Shown: piece by piece, positions 9,358 through 18,131 of the stretch
Numbering within the stretch: the first letter of the stretch is position 1
How the letters are laid out: every line of letters starts with the position of its first letter
Assembly (NCBI RefSeq): GCF_018967865.2
Contig: NZ_JAHLZY020000001.1
Span: 3,534,001 to 3,598,000, forward strand
Reading direction: 5' to 3'
DNA: 64,000 bases
Source: Hymenobacter siberiensis
GTDB lineage: Bacteria > Bacteroidota > Bacteroidia > Cytophagales > Hymenobacteraceae
The notes under the pieces: model-generated
Told to the model about the DNA's origin: nothing
Databases searched by the model: none
Seen by the model: the letters and a program-made list of their open reading frames with translations, nothing else
Made by a program: the position numbers and the translations under genes

Positions 9358-11958
9358 CTACCCGCGCCGGGGGCGCAGGGCCAGATAATCGAGATAATAC
9401 AGCACCTTCACCGACACCGAGTTATTGTGCGGGGTGTTGATGGTATTGCTTAGGTTGTCGAAGTAGAGCGGGGTGGCGGCGTTGGCTTCGAAGAAGGACG
9501 CGCCGGCGTTTTTCCAGACGATGCTGACCTGCGAGCCGGGCGCGAACCACCAGGAATAGACGGCGTCGATGTTGAAGGCGTTGAAGGTGTTGTCGCGGTT
9601 GCGGTTGTAAGTGGGTTCGGGGGTTTCGAGGCCGTCGGGGTGCAGGCGGGAGAAGTCGCGGTAGTGCACATTGCTCACGTAGTGCCGCAGCCGGATGTTG
9701 AACGACATGCGGTTGGTAAACGTGTAGGTGGCCGTGGCGGTGTTGGTGAAGGTGGTGACGTTGCGGCGGCCGAGCAGCACGTCGCCCTCCTTGCCGCCGA
9801 AGCGGCGAAACATGGGCGCATCGGTCGAGTCGGAAGCGTTGAGGCCGCCGGCGTAGCCAATCTGGTTCAGCCGCCGCTCGTAGCCGATGGAATACACGAA
9901 GCTGAGTTGGTTGCTGGCCCGGTAGCGAGGGCCGAGGGTGAGGGCGTAGGTGTAGCGGCCGGTGCGGTCGCCGTCGGCGGTGAATACGCGCGCCCCGTAT
10001 TTGACGTCCCAGGCGAATTTCTTGCGGTAATCGGAAGAGAAAAAGCCGTTGATGCCCACGTTGGCGGGCTTGCGCACGTAGTATTTGCCCAGCGGCGCGC
10101 GGCGCGGGTCAAAGTAGTCGCGGGTGAGGGGCGCGGCGTCGAGGTTGATGCCAGTGGTGAGGAAGCTTTTGGTGAAGGTGGTGTTGCCGCCCAGGTACAG
10201 GCCCGCGTCCTGGTAGAGCATGGGGCGCTCCAGCAGCGAGTAGGCCACGGAGGCATAGGTGCTCAGCTTGTTGACTTTCCAGAACGGCGTGTAGATGTTG
10301 TAGCTGGCGCTGGCCGACTGCGAGATGTTGTTGTTGGCGAAGAGCAGGCCCAGGTCGTTGGGGTTGTAGGAGTGCGACTCGATGCCGTGGTCGACGCTCC
10401 AGGTGAATTTGCCCGACACTTTGCCGTAGTTCAGGTAGTACTTGTAGCCGTCCTGGTCCGATATTTCATCCTGGGAGCCAAAGGCTTTGCCCCGGCGGTT
10501 GGAGTATATCACGCGGCCGTTGAGGGCGTAGGAGTTGGCCTTGTTGGCGAATTTGAAAAGGCCGCCCGTCACGTTGGCGTCGTAGGTGCTGCCGGCACGG
10601 GTCACGTTGGTGTTCACCAGGCTCACGTAGGAGTTGTTTTTGAGGCTCTGGTCGAGCACCACGATGTTGTAGTTGCTCAACGGCTGAGTGAGCACGTCGC
10701 GCCGCGCGCCGGTGGTGCTGTCCTGCACGGTGGCGTACATGTCGTTGCTCACGGCATTGAAAATGCCCACGCCCAGGCCCCTGCTGGTGCGGCCCGATAC
10801 TTTGGTGGCATTGAGCAGGCGCGTGATGCCAGGGTTCTGCACGATGAACTCGCCGGCGTGGCGCTTGCCGTCGGCCATCCGGGTGCCGGCGTGCAGTTGC
10901 CCATCCACGGTGCCAAAGCCCAGCGGCTGTGCCCCCACCCGCCGCGAATAAAACAGCCCGCCCTTGTTGAACAGCTCGGTCCCTTCGGTGAAAAAGCCCC
11001 GGTTTTCGTTGTACTGCACCTCGAAGGGCGAGAGGTTGAGCACCTGGTTGTCGCTCTGCACCTGCCCGAAATCGGGCACCAGGGTGGCATCCAGGGTGAA
11101 GCTTTCGTTGATGCCCCACTTCACGTCGGCCCCGCCGTTGAAGGTAGTGGTGGTGTTCTGCTTGCCCTGCTCGTTGTAGGGGTAGTGGTTCAGGTAGGTG
11201 CTCACGTAGGGCGTGAGCGAGAGGCGCAGCGGGGGCTTGAGGTCGCGCAGGCCGGTGAGCTCGCCCCACTGGTTCACGAAGCCATCCACCTGCGGCTTCA
11301 CCTCGTTCCAGAAAAATTTCTGCCGCGAGCTGCGCCGCTGCCGAACGAAGTTCAGCCCCCACACCTGCTCAAGGGCCTTGCTGAAGCGAATGGCCGAATA
11401 GGGAATGCGGATTTCGGCTACCCAGTCGGTGCCGTGCAGGGCGGTGCGCGATTCCCATACGGCGTTCCAGTTACCATCCTCGCCGTTGGTGGGCGAGAGG
11501 CGGGCGTCGAGCTGCACGCCACCCGAAGTAACGATGAATTGATAGCCGTTGAGGTGGTCGTCATAGGTATCGAGCAGCACCCCGAACCAATCCGAAGTGC
11601 CAATATTATCCCGGTTGCTCAGCTCCCGCAGAATGGAATCCTGCGACACATCGTGCATGATGGCCCCCACGTAAATCGCGGCATCGTCGTAGAGCACGCG
11701 CACTTCGGTAGGGTGTTTTTCGATGGGGCCGGGCGTGGGCTCCAACTCGTAAAATTTGGTGGCGATGGGGGCCGACTGCCACACGGCCTCGTCGAGCAGG
11801 CCGTCCAGCTTGGGCGGGGTGCTGATGCGCGTGGCCTGAAGCTGGCGTTTGGGGGCCGGCCGGGCGGCATCGGTAGCCGGCGTGGCGGCTGGCCCCTTCT
11901 GGGCCTGGGCCACTCCAATAAATAAGCTAAACCAACAAAACAGTAGATAACAACGCAT
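9358..11958 (-). CDS. DUF5916 protein with N-terminal CBM9-like domain
   Basis: An 866-residue protein. After signal peptide MRCYLLFCWFSLFIGVAQAQ, residues about 45-240 match the CBM9-like sugar-binding domain (PPKLDGLLDEAVWQSAPIAT, VRVLYDDAAIYVGAIMHD, WFGVLLDTYDDHLNGYQF). The remainder is DUF5916, rich in amphipathic beta strands and ending KVLYYLDYLALRPRRG, so a C-terminal outer-membrane barrel is likely. The family is common in Bacteroidota; its substrate is not established. The start is set at 11958 because an in-frame ATG 81 bases upstream would put 27 residues before the signal peptide. Intact throughout; the 761-residue frame on the opposite strand is a shadow. Confidence 0.85.
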   Translation of the reverse strand: MRCYLLFCWFSLFIGVAQAQKGPAATPATDAARPAPKRQLQATRISTPPKLDGLLDEAVWQSAPIATKFYELEPTPGPIEKHPTEVRVLYDDAAIYVGAIMHDVSQDSILRELSNRDNIGTSDWFGVLLDTYDDHLNGYQFIVTSGGVQLDARLSPTNGEDGNWNAVWESRTALHGTDWVAEIRIPYSAIRFSKALEQVWGLNFVRQRRSSRQKFFWNEVKPQVDGFVNQWGELTGLRDLKPPLRLSLTPYVSTYLNHYPYNEQGKQNTTTTFNGGADVKWGINESFTLDATLVPDFGQVQSDNQVLNLSPFEVQYNENRGFFTEGTELFNKGGLFYSRRVGAQPLGFGTVDGQLHAGTRMADGKRHAGEFIVQNPGITRLLNATKVSGRTSRGLGVGIFNAVSNDMYATVQDSTTGARRDVLTQPLSNYNIVVLDQSLKNNSYVSLVNTNVTRAGSTYDANVTGGLFKFANKANSYALNGRVIYSNRRGKAFGSQDEISDQDGYKYYLNYGKVSGKFTWSVDHGIESHSYNPNDLGLLFANNNISQSASASYNIYTPFWKVNKLSTYASVAYSLLERPMLYQDAGLYLGGNTTFTKSFLTTGINLDAAPLTRDYFDPRRAPLGKYYVRKPANVGINGFFSSDYRKKFAWDVKYGARVFTADGDRTGRYTYALTLGPRYRASNQLSFVYSIGYERRLNQIGYAGGLNASDSTDAPMFRRFGGKEGDVLLGRRNVTTFTNTATATYTFTNRMSFNIRLRHYVSNVHYRDFSRLHPDGLETPEPTYNRNRDNTFNAFNIDAVYSWWFAPGSQVSIVWKNAGASFFEANAATPLYFDNLSNTINTPHNNSVSVKVLYYLDYLALRPRRG

Positions 11959-12068
11959 AGTAATTGTCCGAAACAGAATAACCTTCGGAAGGGCCAAGAG
12001 ATGGGTATCAGGGCTAAATAGTTGCTTGTGGGCTGTCATTTCCCAGATTATTAAAAAATGATGGGCAT

Positions 12069-12106
12069 AAAAAAGCCGGTTTCCCGCGAGAAAAACCGGC
12101 TTTTTC
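12069..12106 (-). terminator. Rho-independent terminator downstream of the blaI/M56 locus
   Basis: A stem of AAAAAGCCGGTTT with its complement around CCCGCGAG, ending in a T-run on the reverse strand, lies 19 bases past the M56 stop and upstream of the DUF5916 gene. Confidence 0.8.
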
Positions 12107-12124
12107 GCTTTCCTCCCGCCCCTA

Positions 12125-14589
12125 TTACTGGGTCGAAATCATCATGTTAAAGCTCTTGCCATCGTTGTGGCCGGTGAGCTTGCGGTACTTAGCCGCCAGC
12201 TCACCGGGCTGCTTTTTACCGTTCACCGTCAGGCCGGAGCTGTTGAGCTGGAACTGCAGGTTTTTCTCGTCGGCCCCGATAATGCCGTCCTTGCGCAGCT
12301 CGCTCCGCAGTTCGTCCGTGTCGAGGCGGGGCGGGGCCGGCAGCGCAGGCAGGGGCGGCATAGGGGCCATGCGCGGGGTGCGGGGCGGCGTGGGGCCAGC
12401 GCCGTTGATGATGGTGCTGCTGTCGCTGCTGCGGGTTATCACCATCGCATTATTGCCGGTCAGTGGGCGGCCGGTATTGCTTTCATACAGCTTCAGGTAT
12501 TTCTGAAACACCTTCGGCGGCTGCTCCTTGCCATCAATCATCAGGCTGCGGGCAGTGAGCTTGATTTGGTAGTGGTTGGGGTCTTTCAGGAGGCCGTCCT
12601 TCTGCATCTGGTCCAGCAGGGCCTCGTTGCGGTCGCGGTCGCGGTCGGCGCGGTCGCGGTTGCGGTCGGCCTGGTCCTGGTCACGGTCGGCGCGGTCCTG
12701 CTCCAGGTCGCGCAGCTCCTGCTGCGACTCACGGATGCGGTTCTGGAGCTCCTGGCGGCGGTCGCGGGCTTCCTGGGCACGGTCGGGGCCTTGGCGCTGG
12801 GAATTACGCTCCTCCTGGCGCAGCTCCGTGAGGGCGTCGCGGGTGGCGCGGCGGGCCTCATCGCTGAGGCCGGGGTCGCGCAGGGTGGTTTCGAGGGCCC
12901 GGCGGGCTTCGTCGATGCCCTAGCTGGCGGCCTGCAGACCAATATTGAGGCCCACATTGCCCAGCTTCAGGGCATTGGTTACGAGCTGGCTCAGGGCCGC
13001 GTCATCAATATCGATGTGCACGTTGCTGTTGATGTTATCCGTACGGCGTTTGCTATCGTAGGTGTACGTACCGCTTTTACGGTCCAGTTTCTGAGCTGCT
13101 TTATCCATTTCGCGGCCCATTTTATCCAGCTTGCGGCCGGCTTTGTCGAGCTCGCGCCCGGCGCGGTCCATCTCGCGGGCATGGTCGTCCAGCCGGCGGC
13201 CTTCCCGGTCAGCCTGGCGGCCGGCCTGGTCCAGCTCGCGGGTGCTGTATTCGAAGCGGCGGGCCGGGCCAGCCTCGGGCACGGGCACTACCGTTACCTG
13301 CTGGCCGGCGCGGCGCTCGGCTTTCGAGGGCTTGTCGGTGGGCACGGCCACGGGCTGGCCGTTCACCACCAGGCTGGTCAGCCGGCCTTTTTTATCACGG
13401 GTGATTACCACGGTGCCGGGGTTGGCGGGGCGGGTGCCCCGGGCGGTATCGGCGGCCATCGGGGTGGCGGTTAATGCTTGGGGCGGTTGGCTATTCGGAG
13501 TAAGACCAGTGGCCAGCGCCGGGCGCACCAGGCGGCGCACCCGCAGCAGCAGGGCCCCGGGCTGGTTGAAGGCAGCCAGGGCCAGGCGCGGCGTGGGGGC
13601 CACGGCGGCGCTCTGCGTCCACTCGGCCAGGGCGGTGAGGGCGGTGAGGGCGCGGGCCAGCCGGAGCGGGTCGCCGCCCACGAGGGTCGTGGCGGTATCG
13701 TCGCAGCAGTTTTCGCGCTCGGTACGCACGCAATTGGCTACGAACCACACCGCCGGATGGTAGAAAAATAGCACCTCGGCCACGGTTTGCAGCAGGTTCA
13801 CGAGGTAATCGCGGCGCAGCACATGGGCCAGCTCGTGGGCCAGAATAGCCTCCAGACAAGCCGGCGATAAGCCCGCCACCGTGCCCAGCGGCAGCAGAAT
13901 CACGGGCCGCAAGTGGCCCACCACCAGCGGCACCCGCACCAGCGCCGACTCCAGCAGCGCCACCGGCCGCTTCACGCCGCTGCGGGCGGCCAGCGCGGCC
14001 AGCCGCTCCTGCCACGCCACCGATAGCGGGCGCACCCGGTAGCGCCGCAGCCGCTGCACATACAGCAGGCCGCCCAGCATGCGCAGGCTCATGGCCAGCA
14101 GGCCCAGTAGCCAGGCCAGCACCAGCAGCGGCAACTGGTTGTTCAACGCATGGCTGAGGGACTGCGTGACGGCCTGAATCGCGGAAGGCGGGGCCAGCGA
14201 AGCCGCAGTTGCGGCCGGTACCGGGCGCGGCGCTAATCCCGGCAGCAGCCATTACCCCCGCTTTGGCGTCAGACACTGCACCCGCTGCGGGCGTTTCAGC
14301 CGGATTTGAGGGGGTCCGCCTGGCTTGTGGTTGCCTCCCAACCCTGCATTGGGCTTTTGTCAGGGCTCGAATTCATATACAGCCCGAACGTGATGCCGGC
14401 CAGCGCCACCACCAGCCCCAGCGCCCCGGCCGAAGCCGCGTAGCGCACCTCGGCCCGCTGCCGGCGCAGCAGCAGCAGCGCCCCGGCCAACACGGCCGCC
14501 ACCAGCGCACCCTGCCACAGCGAGTGCAGCAAGGTCCAGCCCAAAGCCCGCGTCAGCGCGGGCGAAACGAATTGCTCAAACGTGGTCAT
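12125..14589 (-). pseudogene. Broken M56/BlaR1-family membrane metallopeptidase gene
   Basis: The gene encodes an M56 antirepressor-type protease in three pieces. Piece 1 (from ATG 14589, overlapping the blaI end by 14 bases) gives the first membrane helices (ALGWTLLHSLWQGALVAAVL). Piece 2 has AILAHELAHVLRRDY, the HExxH-like zinc site with its E replaced in the usual M56 manner, plus FFYHPAVWF and ENCCDD. Between them two +1 shifts are needed, near 14305-14315 and 14222-14235, each explained by one extra C in a short C run. Piece 2 ends at an in-frame TAG (12920-12922); the same frame then continues without a break for 265 codons (coiled Arg/Asp-rich stretch, KYLKLYES and KYRKLTGH repeats) to 12125. 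TAG to CAG would restore Gln. Signal transmission from this sensor is presumably lost. Confidence 0.8.
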
Positions 14590-15001
14590 CGTCGTCGGAA
14601 TTAGGAGTGGAATTCTGGATTTCAATGTCATTCAGCAAGCGGCGAATCTGGGCCAGCTCGTCGGCCGAGGTCTGGCGGCTGCCCAGGGCCTGCATCACCA
14701 GCTTCAGGGCCGAGCCGCCGAAGGTGGCGTCCACGAACTTATCGAGCAGCAGCCCCTGCGTTTCCTGCTCGCGCACGGCGGCCCGATACACGTGGCTGCG
14801 GTCGGCATCGTCGCGCCGCACCAGCGCTTTCTCCAGCATCAGCTGCAAAATCTTGAGCGTGGTGGTGTAGCCCACCTCTACCTGACGGCGCAGGCTCAGG
14901 TGGTCGTTGATGGCCCGCACCGTGGCGGGCCCGTACTGCCAGAGCACGTGCAGGATTTCCAGCTCAGAATCCGTAGGTTTGGGGGGCAGTGCCTTGCTCA
15001 T
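14576..15001 (-). CDS. BlaI/MecI/CopY-family transcriptional repressor
   Basis: A 141-residue winged-helix repressor. Family signatures are PTDSELEILHVLWQYGPATV (about 7-26), GYTTTLKILQLMLEKALVRR (about 44-63) and the C-terminal dimerisation region (LLDKFVDATFGGSALKLVMQ). BlaI-type proteins bind palindromic operators as dimers and are cleaved or released after the partner M56 protease senses a signal. Its end overlaps the M56 start by 14 bases, showing translational coupling, yet that partner is broken here, so the repressor may now be constitutive. Three TACGAA/TTCGTA palindromes upstream are its likely autoregulatory operators. The acidic tail SDDDDHV is unusual but coincides with the overlap. 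Confidence 0.92.
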   Translation of the reverse strand: MSKALPPKPTDSELEILHVLWQYGPATVRAINDHLSLRRQVEVGYTTTLKILQLMLEKALVRRDDADRSHVYRAAVREQETQGLLLDKFVDATFGGSALKLVMQALGSRQTSADELAQIRRLLNDIEIQNSTPNSDDDDHV

Positions 15002-15019
15002 GTCGAACAGATACGAGGT

Positions 15020-15041
15020 TACTACGAATTATTTCGTAGTA
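15020..15041. promoter_or_regulatory. Putative BlaI-family operator O1
   Basis: TACTACGAA-TTAT-TTCGTAGTA: perfect 9-bp arms around four bases, starting 19 bases upstream of the repressor ATG. This is the most extended of three similar sites and fits the palindromic operators known for BlaI/MecI/CopY proteins. Confidence 0.75.
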
Positions 15042-15055
15042 TGACACAAAGATTA

Positions 15056-15071
15056 TACGAATACATTCGTA
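15056..15071. promoter_or_regulatory. Putative BlaI-family operator O2
   Basis: TACGAA-TACA-TTCGTA: 6-bp arms around four bases, centred 33 bp from O1. A near-consensus -7 sequence (AATCTTTG on the reverse strand, 15047-15054) lies between O1 and O2, so occupancy would block the promoter. Confidence 0.7.
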
Positions 15072-15086
15072 GTTACAAGATTTGAC

Positions 15087-15102
15087 TACGAAATACTTCG
15101 TA
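15087..15102. promoter_or_regulatory. Putative BlaI-family operator O3
   Basis: TACGAA-ATAC-TTCGTA: 6-bp arms around four bases, centred 31 bp from O2. The three centres are about three helical turns apart, so dimers would sit on one face of the DNA. Confidence 0.65.
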
Positions 15103-15238
15103 CTTAATCTGCAATCCAATATAAACCCTTGATTTCAAGGGCAATAAATTTTATTCAAGAAGGTGAATATTTCTGCTTTTACGGCAGTTCAGCGGAAGAA
15201 GCAAAGGGCTGCCTGCGCCCCTATACACGCTTAGATGG

Positions 15239-15607
15239 CTACTGCTGCTTCTCCCGGCGCTTCGTGAGCGTGACGCGGGCGCGGTGGCAGATGCCGCCCA
15301 GCGGCGGATTGAACTTGCTCACGCTGACTTTCACCTTGCGCACGTGCGGCAGCTCGGCCGTGATGCGGTCGAGCACGCGGTGGGCTACGTGCTCCAGCAG
15401 GCGGGCGGGGGCGCGCATTTCCTCGGCCACGAGGCGGTAGAGAATTTCGTAGTTCACCGTCTGCTGCAGCTTATCGGACTCGCCGGCGGCCAGCAAATCG
15501 GTTTTGATGTAGAGGTCGACGCCGTACTTATTGCCGATTTTCTGCTCTTCATCATAGTAGCCGTGGAAAGCAAAAAACTCCATGCCTTCGAGTGCAATCT
15601 GGCCCAT
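15239..15607 (-). CDS. folB: Dihydroneopterin aldolase
   Basis: A 122-residue protein of the tunnelling-fold FolB family. MGQIALEGMEFFAFHGYYDEE is the classic N-terminus (ALEGMEFFAFHGYYDEE carries the catalytic region with E/Y/H), followed by VDLYIKTDL, NYEILYRLVAEEM and the final KVSVSKFNPPLGG, which holds the active-site lysine. It converts 7,8-dihydroneopterin to 6-hydroxymethyl-7,8-dihydropterin and glycolaldehyde in cytosolic folate synthesis. FolE, the first enzyme of this route, is encoded at 53.2 kb. The gene appears monocistronic, flanked by the blaI control region downstream and a long hairpin upstream. Confidence 0.92.
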   Translation of the reverse strand: MGQIALEGMEFFAFHGYYDEEQKIGNKYGVDLYIKTDLLAAGESDKLQQTVNYEILYRLVAEEMRAPARLLEHVAHRVLDRITAELPHVRKVKVSVSKFNPPLGGICHRARVTLTKRREKQQ

Positions 15608-15703
15608 GAGGTAAAATGGTGAGGTGGGGAAATAGTGAGCACAATTCGCGGAGCGGCAAGCGACCGAAGCCCCGGCTACGCTGCGAAAGCGACGCTACAA
15701 AGG

Positions 15704-15780
15704 TTGCCTCATAAAACCTTATAAAAGAAGAAAGCCCACCACGAAGGCAGGCTTTCTTCTTTTATAAGGTTTTATGAGGC
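15704..15780. repeat. Perfect 32-bp inverted repeat (long hairpin)
   Basis: Arms 15704-15735 and 15749-15780 are exact reverse complements over 32 bases with a 13-base loop; the inner stem is GAAGAAAGCC/GGCTTTCTTC. It lies downstream of the DivIVA gene and upstream of folB, both on the reverse strand, and may end the divIVA transcript. It is far longer than a normal terminator. Confidence 0.9.
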
Positions 15781-15822
15781 AGCTGAATCCTAATAATCCG
15801 TCAAATCCGTTAAATCTGCGGT

Positions 15823-16908
15823 CTAGATTTCATCGAAGAACGACTTCTCCGCTACGGCTACTTCCACTGGCGCAGCGGCCTGAGCCGGGGCGGCAATAGC
15901 TACCATGCCAGGCTGGCCGGGGTGCGTTACGGGCGAAGGCTGGTTGATTTCGGGGTAGTTGGGCGTTACGGGCTGAATGTCGGGCGCGGTGGGCTGCACG
16001 TAGGGCGGGTTGGGCTCGGGCACCTGCGCGGGCGCGGGCGGGTCGACGTGCGGAGCAGGCGCGATGCCGGGGTTTTCGGCGGGCGCGCTGGGGCGCTCGA
16101 TGTCGGGGCGCGGGGCTTCGGCGGGCGCGCCGGGGTTGGGCTGCTGGCCGGGCTTGGGGTTGTAGCCGGTGGTTTGGGCGGCGCGCTCCAGGGTTTCCTC
16201 GGCGCGGCCAAAGTTGCCGGGGGCAAACGATGCGGGTGTGGCCGCCGCCACGGCGGCAGCGGGCGAAACGGCGGATGAAGAAGTGACTTGCATGGCGGCA
16301 GGGGTTTCGGGCGTGGGTTCGGCGGCGGCTTCCTTGGGCCGCTCTACCTGTACGCGGACCGCGCGCGAAAGGATGGCCGCCGCGCCGCCCTTGGGCCGGT
16401 TGCGGGCTTTCTCCACCTTGTCGAGTGCATCGGAGGCGAGGTGGTGCAGGTCGCGCACGAGGCCATCAAGCTGCTGCTCAAGCCGCTGGCACTCCTGGCC
16501 CAGGCCGCCTACTTCGCGCTGCATGTCAGACACCGTTTTTTCGGCCTGCTGGTAGGCGCCGTCCACCACTTCGCGGGCACGCTGGCGGGCTTCGCTGAGG
16601 ATGCCTTCGGCCTGAAACTGGGCTTCGCGGATGCGCAGGTCGGCATCGCGCTGGGCCTGCTCGGTGATGTTGTTGCCGGTGTCCTCGGCTGTTTTGAGGG
16701 TGCGGTAGAGGCTGCTTTCCACTTCGCGCATCTTCTGCACGTCGTGCTGGGCGTGCTCCAGCTTGAGGCGCAGCTCGCGGTTTTCGTCGCCCATGCGTTC
16801 CCATTGCTGCGACACGGTGGTCAGGAATGCCTGCACCTCGTCGCGGTCAATCCCCCGGAAGGATTTTTCAAACGTTTTCTGACGGATATCGAGGGCGGTG
16901 AGTTTCAT
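15823..16908 (-). CDS. DivIVA-domain coiled-coil protein
   Basis: A 361-residue protein. Residues 1-60 match the DivIVA lipid-binding N-terminus (MKLTALDIRQKTFEKSFRGI then DRDEVQAFL), where the F/R tip inserts into curved membrane. Residues about 35-165 are coiled coil (VVDGAYQQAEKTVSDMQREV). Residues about 165-350 are a disordered Pro/Ala/Glu-rich region (PAEAPRPDIERPSAPAENPG), followed by the short acidic end EKSFFDEI. DivIVA proteins organise poles and septa in Gram-positives; in Bacteroidota the role is not settled, so only membrane-curvature binding is inferred. The start is the only good N-terminus and abuts a repeat. Confidence 0.85.
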   Translation of the reverse strand: MKLTALDIRQKTFEKSFRGIDRDEVQAFLTTVSQQWERMGDENRELRLKLEHAQHDVQKMREVESSLYRTLKTAEDTGNNITEQAQRDADLRIREAQFQAEGILSEARQRAREVVDGAYQQAEKTVSDMQREVGGLGQECQRLEQQLDGLVRDLHHLASDALDKVEKARNRPKGGAAAILSRAVRVQVERPKEAAAEPTPETPAAMQVTSSSAVSPAAAVAAATPASFAPGNFGRAEETLERAAQTTGYNPKPGQQPNPGAPAEAPRPDIERPSAPAENPGIAPAPHVDPPAPAQVPEPNPPYVQPTAPDIQPVTPNYPEINQPSPVTHPGQPGMVAIAAPAQAAAPVEVAVAEKSFFDEI

Positions 16909-16916
16909 CTTTCTTT

Positions 16917-17032
16917 AGCTGTTAGCTTTTAGCTGCTAGCTATTAGCTGTGGTGGCAGGTGCGCGGCAATCGTAGAATGAGCCTATTATTTCGAGGAATC
17001 TGACAGCTATTGGCTAACAGCTTCCAATTGCC
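16917..17032. repeat. Type-2 repeat (AGCTGTTAGCTTTTAGCTGC...) spanning the WD40 3' end
   Basis: Left part 16917-16950 and right part 17000-17032 are rich in TTAGCTG/CAGCTAA and pair in inverted orientation. Related blocks are at 30291-30378 and 49811-49902. The right part encodes the last residues of the WD40 protein (EAVSQ). Confidence 0.7.
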
Positions 17033-17942
17033 AAACGGCCAGGCTGCGGTCGTCGCTACACGAAACTAGCCGGTTTTCGGTGCCCGGCCAAACCAAGCGG
17101 TTCACCGAGGTGCCGTGCCCGGCGGCGCGGGCGCGGTCGAGCACGCGCAGCAGCGTGAGGGTGGCCGCGTCCCAGAGCTTGATGCTCTTATCGAGGCTGC
17201 ACGAGGCCAGGTAACGGCCATCGGAGCTAAAAGCCAAGTGGTTGATGGTGTACATATGGGCCGGCACGGTGTCCAGCAGGGCGTAGCCGGCGGCCACGTC
17301 CCAGCGCCGAATCTGGGCATCGCGGCCGGCCGTGAGCAGGTGCGCGCCATCGGGCGAAAAGGCCACCGAAAACACCGAGTTGGTGCTTTCGCCGAGGGTG
17401 TATTTGGTTTCAAGCGAGTCGAGGTCGAGCACACGGATGAGGTGGTCGGAGCTGCCCACGACCAGCTCGCCCCGGCCCTCGTGCAGCACCAGCGTGCGCA
17501 GGCTTTTATCGGCGAGGCGCAGCAGCTTTTCGAGGCGGAAATCGGGCAGGCGCAGCACGGCCAGCGTGCCGTCGCCCAGCCCCGCGTACAGGCGCTGCCG
17601 GCTCTCGGAAAACACTATTTCGAAGATGGCCACCGGCGGCAAGGCCGTGGCGTGAACCAACTCTTTCTTCGCTAAATCGATGGCCTGAATGCCCTGGAAG
17701 TTGTGTCCCAGCACCAGCAAGCCCAGCGCTGGCAGGTGGCGCAGGGCGTACACCGAGTTCTGCACGCGGGCCAGCAGCTCGCCATCGCGGGCGGGCTCGG
17801 CGGCATCCCAGCCCACCACCATGCCATCGGCGCTACCGGAGTAAACGTGGCTGCCGGAGCCACCCGTGAGAGCGTACACGGCATCGCGGTGGCCGGCAAG
17901 GGTGGCTATTCGGGTAACGGGCGGGCGGAAGATTTCGGGCAT
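17007..17942 (-). CDS. WD40-repeat protein
   Basis: A 311-residue cytoplasmic beta-propeller without signal peptide. Blades show the GH...WD pattern: LAGHRDAVYALTGGSGSHVY..GWD, TNSVFSVAFSPDGAHLLTAG..RRWD, HMYTINHLAFSSDGRYLASC..KLWD and SVNRLVWPGTENRLVSCSDD. Six to seven blades fit the length. Such proteins are interaction platforms; the partner is unknown. Start 17942 is chosen over an ATG 42 bases upstream because the -7 promoter TACCTTTG lies between the two, leaving a very short leader. The final residues are written by a type-2 repeat, so the C-terminus may have been altered by that element. Confidence 0.8.
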   Translation of the reverse strand: MPEIFRPPVTRIATLAGHRDAVYALTGGSGSHVYSGSADGMVVGWDAAEPARDGELLARVQNSVYALRHLPALGLLVLGHNFQGIQAIDLAKKELVHATALPPVAIFEIVFSESRQRLYAGLGDGTLAVLRLPDFRLEKLLRLADKSLRTLVLHEGRGELVVGSSDHLIRVLDLDSLETKYTLGESTNSVFSVAFSPDGAHLLTAGRDAQIRRWDVAAGYALLDTVPAHMYTINHLAFSSDGRYLASCSLDKSIKLWDAATLTLLRVLDRARAAGHGTSVNRLVWPGTENRLVSCSDDRSLAVWQLEAVSQ

Positions 17943-17953
17943 AACGGGTGGCG

Positions 17954-17961
17954 CAAAGGTA
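17954..17961 (-). promoter_or_regulatory. -7 promoter element (TACCTTTG) of the WD40 gene
   Basis: An exact TAnnTTTG match 11 bases upstream of the ATG at 17942. It decides the start: the alternative ATG at 17984 lies upstream of it. The resulting leader would be only a few bases. Confidence 0.55.
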
Positions 17962-18000
17962 GCTTTGTTTGGAAGTAGGGCCACTTTGTCATCCTAACTA

Positions 18001-18098
18001 TCATCCTGAGCGCAGCGAAGGACCTTATCACGTTTGCGCCGATTGATTTGCTGCGAAATGTTCTGACGTAATAAGGTCATTCGCAAGCTCAGGATGAC
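18001..18098. repeat. Type-1 intergenic palindromic element
   Basis: Arms carry TCATCCTGAGCGCAGCGAAG and the inverted partner ending CTCAGGATGACA, around an AT-richer centre. The left end is partly duplicated (TCATCCTAACTATCATCCTGA spans 17989-18009). It lies between divergent genes. Confidence 0.75.
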
Positions 18099-18131
18099 AG
18101 TTGCTCCCGCTCCCCACTTCCCGCCCCCACA

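Noticed and set aside
12604..12720. Arg/Asp repeat region (DRDRDRNRD) in the M56 tail as a separate repeat element
   Set aside because: It is in frame with the M56 tail and behaves as a low-complexity coiled segment, not as an independent DNA repeat.
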